From: Drechslerella dactyloides
Taxonomy: Eukaryota; Ascomycota; Orbiliomycetes; Orbiliales; Orbiliaceae
DNA length: 64,000 bases
Assembly: GCA_020064725.1 (NCBI GenBank)
Contig: JAGTWJ010000010.1
Location: forward strand, 1,488,001 to 1,552,000
Direction of reading: 5' to 3'
The notes beneath the pieces are model-generated. The model was not told the DNA's origin. It was given only the letters and a program-made list of their open reading frames with translations, and did no database searches. Positions 12,387 through 23,777 of this stretch are shown piece by piece. The translations under genes and the position numbers were made by a program. Within the stretch, counting starts at the first letter, position 1; each line of letters starts with the position of its first letter.

Positions 12387-14948
12387 TTCAACACACAGCG
12401 ATGCTGGAAATGGCAGGAAAAGGTGGCTGCGTTGTGGTGTCGTTGGAATGTCGCACAGGGACACGAGACAGGGAATCGTTGCTTGGCTGCGAAGGGAATA
12501 CGAATTGACTACTGCTGCTGGGAAAGACGTCAACGGGCTGAGATATCCTAAGTCTGGATTACTGATTAATACCGCCAAGTTAACGACAAGATCTTGTGGC
12601 TTTATACCCTGTTCCACAGTAGCTGTCAGTCGGCTCCAAAGTTTACGCCCGAAACCCACTTCGGCCAGCCATGCACGTTCGCGGAATCAGGTACCGGGAT
12701 TGGCTTTTAGGAGTGGGCGCGGATGCTCGGTTTCGGCCCCGAGTCGGCCACAACAACTAACGCCGACTGGCTAAACTTATAAAACCGACTCACTACCAGC
12801 ATTCACGCCACCCAGCTGACGAAGCTACTGCGACTCAAGCTGCAATGACGAATGCGTCCGCGTATGCTTCTTTTGCGAGTTCGGTGGGACTAGATTCAAT
12901 CCAATTCTCGTGAAGAAATGGTGGTCCCGCTAAATGAGTCAAGTAGGCTTGTCGGCATGGTCTCTCAGCTCGTAGCCTGGCTGCATGCGTGCAACGTGTC
13001 TCAAGGTCTATTTCAGGTGATATGGTACCCCGAACTTGACCGAGCTCACTAGGCCGGTAGAGTATGCTAGCAGCAAAACCGCCGGATGGATCGTAAAAGT
13101 TTTCATATTTTGTGATATTCGATTATTCACCACATGGAATGCAAAAATAAAAAATATAAAAAAATATAAAATTACATAGGGTTCAAATACGACAGGCTAT
13201 AGGGAACATCCTGAGCGCCCAATGTTTGTATAAAATTTAAACATGCATCTGTATTTACACCATTCCTCAAGTTCGCAAAATGGGTCAGACCTTGTCTCGC
13301 AAGCTAGACGCCTTCCTTTGGCTGCGAACGAGACAAGATCGAACCGTACTCTGCAAATTGGGTATCACCCGTACAGTACTGGGAACATTGGACGAACTTT
13401 GCCCATTAACAGTTAAGTTTCCAAATACTACAACTTCAAGCTATCGGACTCTGCTTGCCTCCACTTGATTCTTCAGGTTTACGAGACAAACCCTGCTCTG
13501 GGCCTTTTGAAATCGACACGAATTCGGCAATCGCTTGGTACTCTTTGATATGGGTGCTCGGTTAGCTATAGACTTCAACTTTCCTTTGCGTGATCCCCGG
13601 ATAGCTCTGCCTTCGCCTAAATTTATTACATCCGGTCCCTTGGCGTCATCCTCGAGCAGATTCAAAACCGGGTCCTGTAGCCTAGGTCAGTCGAAGACCC
13701 GGCCATTAACGTCATCAACTTGCCTACCATCAGGTCCGCCGCCGGCATCTGTGGATGTCCCAAGTAGGATCCAGCGAGTCATATTTGCGCCAGATCGGTC
13801 CGCTCTCATCCGATTCGAGCTGCTATTGATATCATCGGCTGTCAATAAATACAATGGCTTGAACAGAATTGCCACGTTCTACTCTCTCCGCCTCTTCTAT
13901 AAAGTACTTCTATATATCATCGATATATATCCTGTACAGTTATAATTATAACTATCTCAGCATTATTGCTGATGATTCGATCCAGACCTAGCTGTAGTAG
14001 TGGCTGCACAGGCGGTGTCTTCAACACCCTTGCCTATACTAGTAATTTTCCAAATTCTTTTCCCCCACGGCAGACGTAGTTCAGGAATGACCTATCTATC
14101 CTACAATTGTACCTAACATCACATGGAGATACATACGCGAACGCCCAAGTTTCGAGGCCTTTCCAGTTCTGCTCCGTTAAGTATCCTTTCATTCTCCTAA
14201 CATGGCTATCTCCGATTGGGATAGCTATTTGTGTATACGTATGGATGAAACACTGTTAGGGTCTTGTGTAAATTTTCGAGGCAGGAAAACGGTACAAGCC
14301 CACCCAACCGGCCAATTAGGCAAGACCTCTGGGATCAAGAAGAATGCGTGGTAGCATTTATGACCTACAGTACATTTGGCCCCCAAGGCCGTCTTGGAAA
14401 CCCTTTCTCATACGCAGGCCAAATGATGTCAGTAGATGATCGATAATGCTATTTTCAGAAGGTAATGTAGTTCTATACAAGTTGAACACACATACTCCTG
14501 ATTTGTCTCAAAACATACGGGTGTAAGTCGTCTTTTAAATTTTCCCAGCAAGAAGATTGGGGTAGTCATGCACTTGCGCGCGCTGGATAGCTCGATAGAA
14601 GGGCGAGATAGACGAGAAAGCGGAGGAACGAGGAGGGAAACGTCTCGATGGAACTGCACTGGTCACCGAGCTCCAATTCCTTATTTACGCAAAATTGAAA
14701 GTTCCCACTGAATAAGCTAATTCTAACATGCTACAATTAGTATAAAACATGTATATACGAGACCTGCGTGCCCGAGGCATAGAGCCAGAGCGTCTGTGTA
14801 TTTCCCCGTTGCATTCTGTGAGTTCCTGCGTTGCGTGCACTTTCTCGACGCCACACGATTGAGCCACCACAACGTCGAGTTCAACATGCGAAAGCCTGCC
14901 CACAAACCTCTCACTCACGCCTCTCACCACCCCACCCACACCATCACC
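12387..14948. other. Long intergenic region with an AT-rich patch
   Basis: Upstream of both the monooxygenase (-) and the HYPK-like gene (+). A strongly A/T-rich patch lies at about 13137-13180 (runs of aaaaaTATAAA). Frames at 13280-13468 and 13535-13945 lack domains, and their context looks like non-coding sequence. A 21-bp segment at 13295-13315 recurs with one mismatch at 41124-41144. The last 200 bp precede the HYPK-like start and include its 5' UTR. Confidence 0.45.
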
Positions 14949-15417
14949 ATGTCCGAAAACCCCACCGACCCGGACGCCGAGGCGCCCCCGTTGCCCAAGA
15001 ACGCCGAGGACGCAAAGACCCTCAAGGCCCTCTCCAACCTCGACACCCACTCCTCCCTCGAAGACTCCTCCCCGGCCGCCTCCGCCAACACTAACGCCGA
15101 AGCCCTCGACAAGGCAACAGCAGGCCTCTCCAGCCTGTCCGTTAGCAGGGGGAAAGCAGCCGAGGCAGGCGGGAAGAAGGTCGTCGTAAAGGTATCCGCG
15201 GAGGATGTCGCCGTGATCGTAAGTATACCATATGCGCCGGATTGGCGGAATTCACATGTGTATCTACGTGGAGGAGTGACGTGCTAATCGACCTATGTTT
15301 GTACCACAGGTCGAGGAAATGGAGGTCACCAAGGCGAAGGCCACAGAGCTACTTCGTGCGAATGGCGCCGACTTGAACAAGACTCTCAAGGCGATGATTG
15401 TGCCCACGTCCGCATAG
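14949..15417 (+). CDS. HYPK-like UBA-domain protein (NatA/NAC-associated)
   Basis: Small acidic protein of 125 residues from two exons, 14949-15218 and 15310-15417 (donor GTAAGT, acceptor CAG, phase 0). The C-terminal about 45 residues (VSAEDVAVI, then VEEMEVTKAKATELLRANG) form the UBA-like fold of HYPK and the NAC alpha C-terminus. The preceding helix-rich region contains ALDKATAGLSSL. Known HYPK proteins bind the NatA N-terminal acetyltransferase at the ribosome and act as chaperone-like regulators. The start MSENPTDPDAEAP gives the usual small size; in-frame ATGs 63 bases upstream (14886) would add an unlikely basic His/Thr leader. Convergent with MSH6. Confidence 0.85.
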
Positions 15418-15980
15418 CGGAGTATCCTATGATGTATCCGATAACCACCCATACATCGGTTCCCACGCCTTCTCGCGCTGGGACACCCGCCATTCAACCG
15501 ATGGGAGGACCGCCAGAGTGAACACATACGTCAGTCGGTCGGCAGGATGGGTATTGATGGACGCTGCCTCTTAACTAATTAGATGGATGGCTACGGACAG
15601 TGGAATATCTACAAGCCGTGTTTGAAGGACTCGGAACACGGCGTGTGTATATATATAGCATAGAAGTATGATTACCGTGCCTAGACGCTGAAGCCAAAGT
15701 AATTAGCTGGTTTACGTACGCTCCGTATATTCGATGCTTGTGTCTAATACTGCCGTATAAAGCCACCTGCATGTATGTATACCTCGCAGTTCAAGCACGA
15801 AACAGGAAGAATATCATTCCCAGCATTCACGCATGTGTTCTAGCTAGCTAAAGTGACAAATATCGAACGGCTTGTACGAGAGTTAATGGTAACAGTATTA
15901 ATAAACCGAAAAGACAAGAGCCATGTATGCAAAGTCGCTTCACCGCCTATCTAATGCACCAATATGCCTATCCGTACCCT
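15418..15980. other. Convergent intergenic region (3' UTRs)
   Basis: Between the HYPK-like stop (+) and the MSH6 stop (-). It contains gtgtatatatatagc at about 15643-15660 and no supported reading frame. Confidence 0.5.
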
Positions 15981-18900
15981 CTAAAGCGCCTTGATAGCCC
16001 TAATCATAGTCTCCATCGCCATCCCGCCCATATCCCCCTCGATCTCCCCTCTCACCAGCCACGCCAGATCACTCTGCAAGCCCAATGGAACATAGCATCC
16101 CTCCCTCGCCTTCTCCAGCCCCTCCCGCAGGCGACTGGTATGCTCGAACATCGCGGCAGCTTCCTCCGCCTTGTCAATGATGCTGCGGTCGATGCCACAC
16201 ATCGCAGCGCAGTACATGCCGAAGCTCTTTTCCGCGACGCCGTCTTCCAGCTTGTACAAGAATGTGATATTGCGCTGGTCGTCGTCGACGAGGATGCGCA
16301 TGCGCCGCGGCTGGATTTCCGGGTGGTCTTGGAACTCGACGGCGAGTGAGCCGTAGTGCGTGGCAAAATAGCCGATAGCGCCAATGTGCGTCGCGACGTG
16401 GTGGAGCACCGCCTGTGCGATTGCAACACTAGATAGGGTAGAATAGTTAGCGATTATACGAAAACGATGAGTGGAAGGGCGAAAGCCGTCGTACCCGTCG
16501 TAAGAGGACGTTCCGCGACCGAGCTCGTCGAGGATGACGAGGGATCGCGGCGTTGCCTCGCTCAAAATCTTCTTCGTCTCCGACAGCTCGACGAAGAATG
16601 TCGACTGTGCTGCAAAAATATTGTCGTTCGCGCCCAGTCGCGACATGATGCGGTCTACCACCGTCATTCGACATGACACAGCGGGAACATAGCAGCCAAT
16701 TTGCGCCATGATGACACCGACGCACGTCTAATCGATTGAGCCACATCAAATCAGCATGCCATACGCATCGCGGGCTTCCCGAGGGTCAATAAATAAGTGC
16801 TTACCATCCGCAAGATCGTCGATTTACCCGCCGCATTGGCACCTGTCAACAGCGTAATCTTCGCATTCTTCCCTCCCAGTCGAATGTCATTCGGGATAAA
16901 GTCCCCCACAGCACCAACCATACACGGATGCCGCAGCTCCTCAAACTCCAACTTGCTGCGCTCCGCCTCCACAAACACCGGCCGGCACGACGGCTCGCCG
17001 AGTCCCTGCGACGCCTTGGCCAAGCTGATCAGGCAGTCCAGCTGCGAGATCACCTTGACAGCCATAAACCACTCGGTGTACTGCCCGTCGAAGCGCGTGC
17101 AGAACCGGCCCAACAAGTCCTTCTGGATCTGCGCATGGCGCTCGCGAGCTTCCTGCAGCTCGCGAACCTTGGCTTTTCCCTCGGGACTGTAGTAGCGCTT
17201 CACCTGTTTTGTAGCGCTCATCTGCATCCAGTTGTCCGGCACCTTGACCTTAACCGGCGCCTCGACCAGGTAGATCTCCTTGCCGCTATCGCAGAACCGC
17301 AACGCCGAGGACTTGAGCTTGGAGCGGTAGCTCGACAGCATGCCTTGCAGCTCCTGCTCGATGCGCGTGATGGTGTCCTGTGAGTCGTCAAAGTCCTGTT
17401 CGACGCCGTGCTCGGGGATCAGCTTTCCGTCCTTAGCCTCCTTGCGGTTGAAAGCTGTGTTCCAGGGCTCGAGCAGGCTGTCCAGGTCCGGCATGCTGGT
17501 GATGAGATCTGCTATGACGCCTTCGCCACCGCCGCCGTAGGCTTTGATCTCGGACATTGTGAGGTTGATTTGCTCAAAGCCCTCGATGACACGCAGGAAA
17601 TCGGCAGGCTTGCAGCTGCCGGCGTGGATGCGCGAGATCATGCGCTCCAGGTCGGGAAGTCTGTTGAGCTGCGATGAAAACGTGTCCAGGAGCGTAGGAT
17701 CTGCCATGATGGCTTCGACGGCGTCCAGACGAGCGTTGATTCTCTTAGCATCAGCGAGCGGGTGGCAGAGCCACTGCCGGAATGTGCGCTTGCCAAACGG
17801 GGTGATGCACTGGTTGAGGAGGTTGAAAAGCGTCCCGGCAGCCCCGCCGTCGAACGAGTTGGAGAAAATCTCCAAGTTCTGCAGCGTCTGCCCGTCCATG
17901 ACGAGGGACGTTGACTTGCGGATCGGGTCGTACCATTGAAAGTTGCCCAAACTGACCAGATCGGTATCGATCTTGAGCCGGCGTAGATACCACACCAGCC
18001 CGCCAAATGCAGACATGACAAGAGGCTTATCGCGAGAACTCTCCAGCGTCTCAGGCCATGCTGTGCTGTCTTCTTTCTCGAAATATGTGCTGGACTCGAG
18101 CTCGCGGATCGTATGCTCGCCGTCCCAGAACTCCCTCTCCGACTTGAGGTAAGTCCATATCGTCATCGTGTCAGTGTTCGTCTTCAAGATTCGCAACGCC
18201 TTGGTTGACAAGCAGCCCTTTTCGAGCACCAGTTCTTTCGGACGGATCTGGGCTACCAAAGTCTCGAATTTTGTAGCATCGACATCGTCTTGAAATCCTG
18301 CGAGCGAGAAGCATCCCGTTGCAGTGTCAACAAAACAGATACCATAAGACGGTATACCGTCCTCCACGCTTTCTTTAATTGCCACACAATACGTCGCCAT
18401 CTCATTCTGCAGCATCGCCTCGTCTACCAGTGTACCACCCGTGAAGACACACTCCAGTTCCCGACGGATGACCTTATCGGCATCCTTCTTCTTTGTGTCG
18501 CTCTCGCGCATCTCCTTCCCCAGCGCGGTCTCCTTCTGACCCACCCTCGCGATCTTGTACCCCTTTGCAATGAACTGCGACGCCCACATGTCCAGCGAGG
18601 ACTCCGGGACGCCGACCATGCGCATGTTGACGCGATCCGTGAGCTTGAGGTCGAACTGCTGGGCTCCAATCGTCGCGTCGTTCTCGTAGAGTTCGTAAAA
18701 CTTACCCTTCTTGAAGAAGACGACGGTGTCGAAGAGATCCTGCTTGATCTCCCAGTACTGCTTCTCGAACGGTGAAAACTTATTCCATGCATATTTGGGG
18801 ATGAAGAGAGTGCGAGGGTCGTAGTCCTCATCACCGGGCCGGTTGCCGTCTCTGTCTTGGATGTCCACGAGCCACGGGTAGCGAATCTCGTCTTCCTTCG

Positions 18901-20174
18901 CTTTGAGCTTTGGTTTCTCGACGGGTGTCTTGTTCTGGGAGCGGACAGCTGAGGATTTCGAAGGGTGGCTACTGGCTGTGGACGATGAAGGAGCTGTAGG
19001 GTCGTATCTGAACTTTAACGCGCTTCCACTGGCGCTACTTGACGCGATTGGCGGTGGAGAGGATCGAGGCGGCGAAGATGGGGCCGCGGCGGCGGAGGAT
19101 CTCTTCGTCGTTGTCTTCTTCTCTGTCCTCTTTCTCTTCCTCGACTTTTGTGCGTAGCCGTCCTCGTCCTCGTCGTCATCGTCAACAACAAAATCATCCA
19201 GGTCGTCATCTAAACTACTGTTAGTACAGCCGACATGCGATGGTAGAGGACGCGACTGTGTAGCGTCTCACCTGAAAGTCCATACTCGTGCTCTTCAGCA
19301 TCATCTGCCTCGGGCGAGTCTACAGCGGCCACAAACTCATCCTCGTCGTCGCTAACAACGATCTTCTGCCGCTTCGACGTCCGCTTGCTGTTTCTCCTGC
19401 CGGCGCTGACCATGTCTTCGTCTTCATCATCCGAGTCTGCCTCTGCGTAGTTTACTTTCCTCCTTCCCTAGATTCCATGTATGCAGCGTCAGAGATGAAC
19501 TCTCGCCGAGTAGCTTCGAGAAAATGCCACACACGGTATAAAAGACAGCAAGAATAAAGTAGCTGGGGGGGACATACGGTTCTACCCAAAGGACTCGACG
19601 CATCGGCTGCCCTTATATCAGACTTTGAAGTCCTCGCCACCGACGAGTTCAGCTTCAGCCCTACAACATCGTATAAATTCTACATGTCAGCTGAATTCGA
19701 TGGAGCAAAGAACGACACACGCGTTCCGCGCAGCCGTACATCCCACACAACAAGATGATATCTGTATGTGTAGTGGGTATACAGATAGCAAGGGAGGCAT
19801 GGCATACCGTTCATCTCATCCTCCATCCCATTCACCGGGCTCGACGCCCTAGCGGGATCGCTGCTCGCAACCGGGGTCACGAACCCGCCCTTCGGCTTTC
19901 CACCTGCATGACGGGCCTTAAGCGAGGACCTCGAAGCAGACGGTTTAAGCGGCGGCGGGAGCATGGCTTCCTCTTCTGCAGCAGCAGGGGTCTCGTCCAT
20001 CTTATCGTTTGTCGCGCCGGAGGATGCGGATGGTGCTGGTGCCTGTGCCGGCTGGTCTTCTCTGGCGACCTTTTGGAAGAAGGTGAAGAGGGAGCGCTGC
20101 TTGGGGCCTGACGCCGAGGCCGGGGTGGATGGGCCATTGCTGCCCGATGGCTTTTTGGCCGTACTCGGCGCCAT
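15981..20174 (-). CDS. msh6: DNA mismatch repair protein MSH6
   Basis: Mismatch-recognition subunit of MutS-alpha (Msh2-Msh6). Six exons on the minus strand: 20174-19808, 19660-19578, 19467-19272, 19209-16805, 16727-16495 and 16428-15981, all joining in frame to 1243 residues. Residues 26-33 (QRSLFTFF) form a PCNA-interacting box. A long acidic/basic linker follows, then MutS domain I with the mismatch-wedge Phe-x-Glu motif in GKFYELYEND. The ATPase has Walker A TGANAAGKST, split from the next exon by an intron just after it. Downstream are the signature LGANDNIFAAQSTFFVEL and Walker B LVILDELGRGTSSYDG. All key residues are present. The last intron (16429-16494) is 66 nt and stop-free. An ACGCGT box lies upstream at 20554. 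Confidence 0.97.
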
Positions 20175-21231
20175 GGTCGTGGATTGGATGTCCGTTCCGT
20201 TCGACGGGGTGGCTCGAGGGCGTGCGTGGTATACTCGGAGCGCGAGGCTATTCACGAAACCAAAGCTTGTTTTGCGCGCGCGAGGCGGTTATCGCTATCG
20301 GTATCGATATCGATGAGGGCGTGGTCAATTCGATAGAACGAAAGAAAGAAAGAAAAGTAGAAAACGAAGACCGAAACGGGGGTAGAAAGATACGATCCTC
20401 AGAAATAGCTAAAGCTAATGAACCGTGGATGTCTTTCGCAAGAAAAATATATCAAGGAGGAGGAACGATCGAAGCTAGGGGAATTCGAAAGGAGAGGGCC
20501 GTTCACACGGGCCAACGACGCGAGTCCCTTGGAAGTCCGAGCTCCAGCTAACAACGCGTAAAGTGCGCCCATTCAGGCTTAACGCTGTCACCGCGCTGTC
20601 AGACGTCACGTCGCAGCGTAGCTGCAGCCACCGCAGCTTCACGGCGCCATGTACAATCGACCAATGCGCATTATATACTTCACGGTACATTGAGTTGGGT
20701 CATGAAACTAAAGATTCGAATTCGAATCAGCATGTAAACTATTTAGCTCGTCACGTATCTTATCCACGACCGGCCCAGCATCACAAGAAATTCAGTCGTT
20801 ATATATCCCATTCCACCGCGGACCTTTCGGACCCGCTCATTACCCTCATCGTAAAATATAAGTAGAAATACACTCAAGCGAACGGTAGAATGCGGCTCAG
20901 AGAAAAAGTAGTGGGTGTAAAATAGGTCGGAGAACGGTAGAGAGAAGAGAAAGCCGCGCATTATTCAGAATAGAGGAACCCAGAACAAACTAAGGAAGAG
21001 GAGGAGAGAAAGAAACATCACATCGTCAGACGCCTTCGCACATCTAATTAAATCCCAGCTAACTATCGGCGCGGTAAACAAAAGTCGAAAATCGAGCCGA
21101 ATCAATTAAACCATTACACAAGCATCAGTAGAATGAATCCCAGTTTTAGAAAGTCCGAGCACCGAGGGTTAACAAACCAACATCCAGCAGAAACAACCGC
21201 AAGAAACAGAGACCGAAGGACTCCCGCCAAC
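20175..21231. other. MSH6 upstream region and Cac2-like 3' flank
   Basis: Tandem minus-strand genes: MSH6 starts at 20174 and the WD40 gene ends at 21232. The MSH6-proximal part contains GATATCGATAC-type short repeats (about 20286-20315), an agaaagaaagaaa stretch (20340-20357) and the ACGCGT box. No coding frame is supported. Confidence 0.5.
20554..20559. promoter_or_regulatory. MCB-type ACGCGT box upstream of MSH6
   Basis: The palindrome ACGCGT lies about 380 bp upstream of the MSH6 start. This is the MluI cell-cycle box bound by MBF in yeasts, which drives G1/S expression of replication and repair genes, MSH6 among them. The site is seen directly; its function here is inferred. Confidence 0.5.
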
Positions 21232-23777
21232 TCACGTCTTCGGCCCTTCGAGGTGATCCTCGCCGATGTTCCTGACGAATGTCGGAGCGACCCTTCTTCG
21301 CTTCTTGTCGCCTCCTTGATCTGCTTCGCTGGTCTCTTCCTTTGCCACTCCCGGTGGACCTGGTGGTTCGCTGCTAGCACCAACCTGCGTCTTGGGTTCG
21401 CTGTTCTCCCGTTTGCCGAGGATGGTCGGTGGGGTCGCGCCAGGGATCGTCGGCATGATGGCTGGCGAAGCAATCGCCGGAGGAGCAGTGGCGGCAGGGA
21501 GGTTGGCTGCAGCAGCCGGTGTCGCTGGTGGGGTCTTCCAAGGAGTCGATGTGCCTAGAGAGTACCCGCTCACGCTGCTACTGACACTTGGGATGGTGGA
21601 CACAACCGGCGTGGGATTGGATAAGATCTCGCCCGCGTCAGCCGGATTGGATCCTGGCGTGAATGGCGTCGGCGTGTTGATGGCGGAGCTGCTGATACTG
21701 CGGACAGGGTTCGTAGGGATGCGAGAGCTCCCGGAGACCAGGAACGGCGACGGCGGCCGTTTGACCGGCGGCTCTCCACCGATGACCGGTGGCGATATGA
21801 CCGAAGAACTTGATGCCATCGGATTGGACACGAGATTCGGGCTGTGAATGTTGCCCAATTCGCCAGGACTGAACGCGACAACCGAGCAGAATCCATCCGT
21901 CGACGTCACGAGGAGCGTATTGCCATCAGGCGCCCTTTCAAACCCGTCAGAACTCCCGGCTACGCGTCATGTATAGAGGTATGGACGAAAAATAACTCAC
22001 CATGTCAAATCTGTGAACGCTGCATAGTGAAGGTTGCTCACTATGCAGAGCGGCGTCTGCTGCTGGGTGTCGTATATCAACACGGCGTCCTTCGTCGCAA
22101 CCGCATACACCATTCGATACGGAAGAGCAAACGCCGCATTCCCGGGCACGCTAGGCGGCGCGGGCGGCGAGGTGTGCATATTCGTAGTCGGAGGGGGGTC
22201 CATCTCCGTGTTGATAGCTGGGGGAGGCAGCGAGCTTATCGACTCGTCCGCCGACGACGTGTCAACTGTGATATGCTTCGTCTGCACGGACGTCTTCCGG
22301 AACGTGTACAGGATCGGAGAACACGCCACGGCTACGGAAGGCTTCTTGTGGCCAGGCAGATGCGCGATTGGCGGCCGGTTCAAGCCAGCTCTGGTGTAGA
22401 TATAGACGGTGTTGATAACCTCGTCGGGAACCTTCACGCCATCCGCACTCGGCGGATGCGTGACCTTGTACTGCCCCGCGGGTGTGAACAGCAAACTTCC
22501 GTCCGGTGTGAAAGCCAAACGACGGAAGAACGAGGTCATGGCATCGTCGCAGTACATCATGTGGTTTTTGACACCCATGCTGAGCAACTTTGGCGAATCA
22601 ACAGGCCTGACAGCAGGAAGCGGCAGCGCGGGCGACGGAGACGTAGACCTCCTCAGCGACGGCGAGGAACTGAACGATGACGCGCGACTATGCGCGACAA
22701 CCGGCGGATTCATCGGCAAGCCGAAAGAGGTGGGCGTGCCCGGAGCTGACGGGACCGGCGAAGCTAGCGGAACGGTCAAATCCGCACCCAAGGGTCTCGA
22801 TGTCGGCGGCAGGTCCGGCGGTGCAGGACTGGCCGAAGGGTTCCGGCGAATCGGCGGCAGCTCCATCCGCGAGATCTTGTTGTGCTGCGACAGGCTGAAC
22901 TGGCCGTCCTTCGACTTGAGCGCGTAAATGTGCACGGAACGGTCCGAGCTCTGGGTTGCGACGTATTCGTTCAAGGGATCCCATGCGACACCCTGGACGT
23001 AAGCACTGTGTTCGGCGATCTGGCGCACCATTGAGCCTTGCGAATGGTGACCGTGTCAGCAGCGCATCCACGAGCAACCTTTATCGATAGTCCCCCTCCG
23101 TCCAGCGGCATACCTTTCTGAGCATCGTATATCCGAGCGACGTTGTCCATGCTCCCTGTGATGAAGAAGTCCCCGTCCGGCGACCAAGCTAGATCGTAGA
23201 TCTCCGAGCCCATCGAGCGACACATGTGCTTCTGCCGCCATGTTTCCTTATCGTCCGAATCATCTTCGCCGTATGACGCCTTGGTAGAGTGCGAATTGGA
23301 CTGCACCCAGAGTATAACATTGCCGTCGTCTCCGGCCGAGGCCAGCATTTCACCTAGGTGTACGTGCGCGCAGCTTTCGGTCAGACCCAATACGGAATTG
23401 TTGCGGAGGATACGCGCGTAGAATGGGGGAACGTCGGTTCGAACGGTCGTATATTTACCTCGAGGGCACCATCGGACGACGTTTACCGCCTGCGTGTGCT
23501 TTGCGAGCGTGCTCAGATACGTGACTTTCTTGTCTTCGCCGCCGGTTATCAACCACAGCTATATCGAATCGCAGCCGCGCCAAGCGCGACGTACCCATAT
23601 TAGCCTCAAACCGGTAGATGGACGGACGTATAGGACTGCGGCTGTCCGAGCTGGACGTACTCTGACATTGTTGTCTCCGCCAGCCGTAGCTAGTCTCTTC
23701 CCGTTCGGCTCAAAGTGTGCCGAATAGACGGGCTGGTTCTCGTCGTGCCAATGGATCGAAAGCGGGACCGCCTTCAT
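21232..23777 (-). CDS. cac2: CAF-1 p60-type WD40 subunit (Cac2/CHAF1B-like)
   Basis: Middle subunit of chromatin assembly factor 1, which deposits H3-H4 on newly replicated DNA with PCNA. Exons 23777-23661, 23558-23459, 23353-23114, 23036-22001 and 21952-21232 join in frame to 737 residues. The start reads MKAVPLSIHWHDENQPVYS, matching the CHAF1B/Cac2 N-terminus. WD-repeat segments include RLATAGGDNNVR, LASAGDDGNVILW, DLAWSPDGDFFITGSMDN and GVAWDPLNEYVATQSSDRS, then the family segment RMELPP. About 60 Pro/Ser-rich residues interrupt the propeller, and a long low-complexity tail follows. At the last intron the expected DLTW becomes DLTC under the only in-frame acceptor I could find (GGGAG at 21953). 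Confidence 0.9.

Noticed and set aside
12387..12659. 91-residue N-terminal extension of the monooxygenase frame
   Set aside because: The FAD motif starts within ten residues of the internal ATG at 12386, and the extension has no family similarity.
13280..13945. Frames of 62 and 136 codons as genes
   Set aside because: No domain, no splice logic, AT-rich surroundings; not supported as coding.
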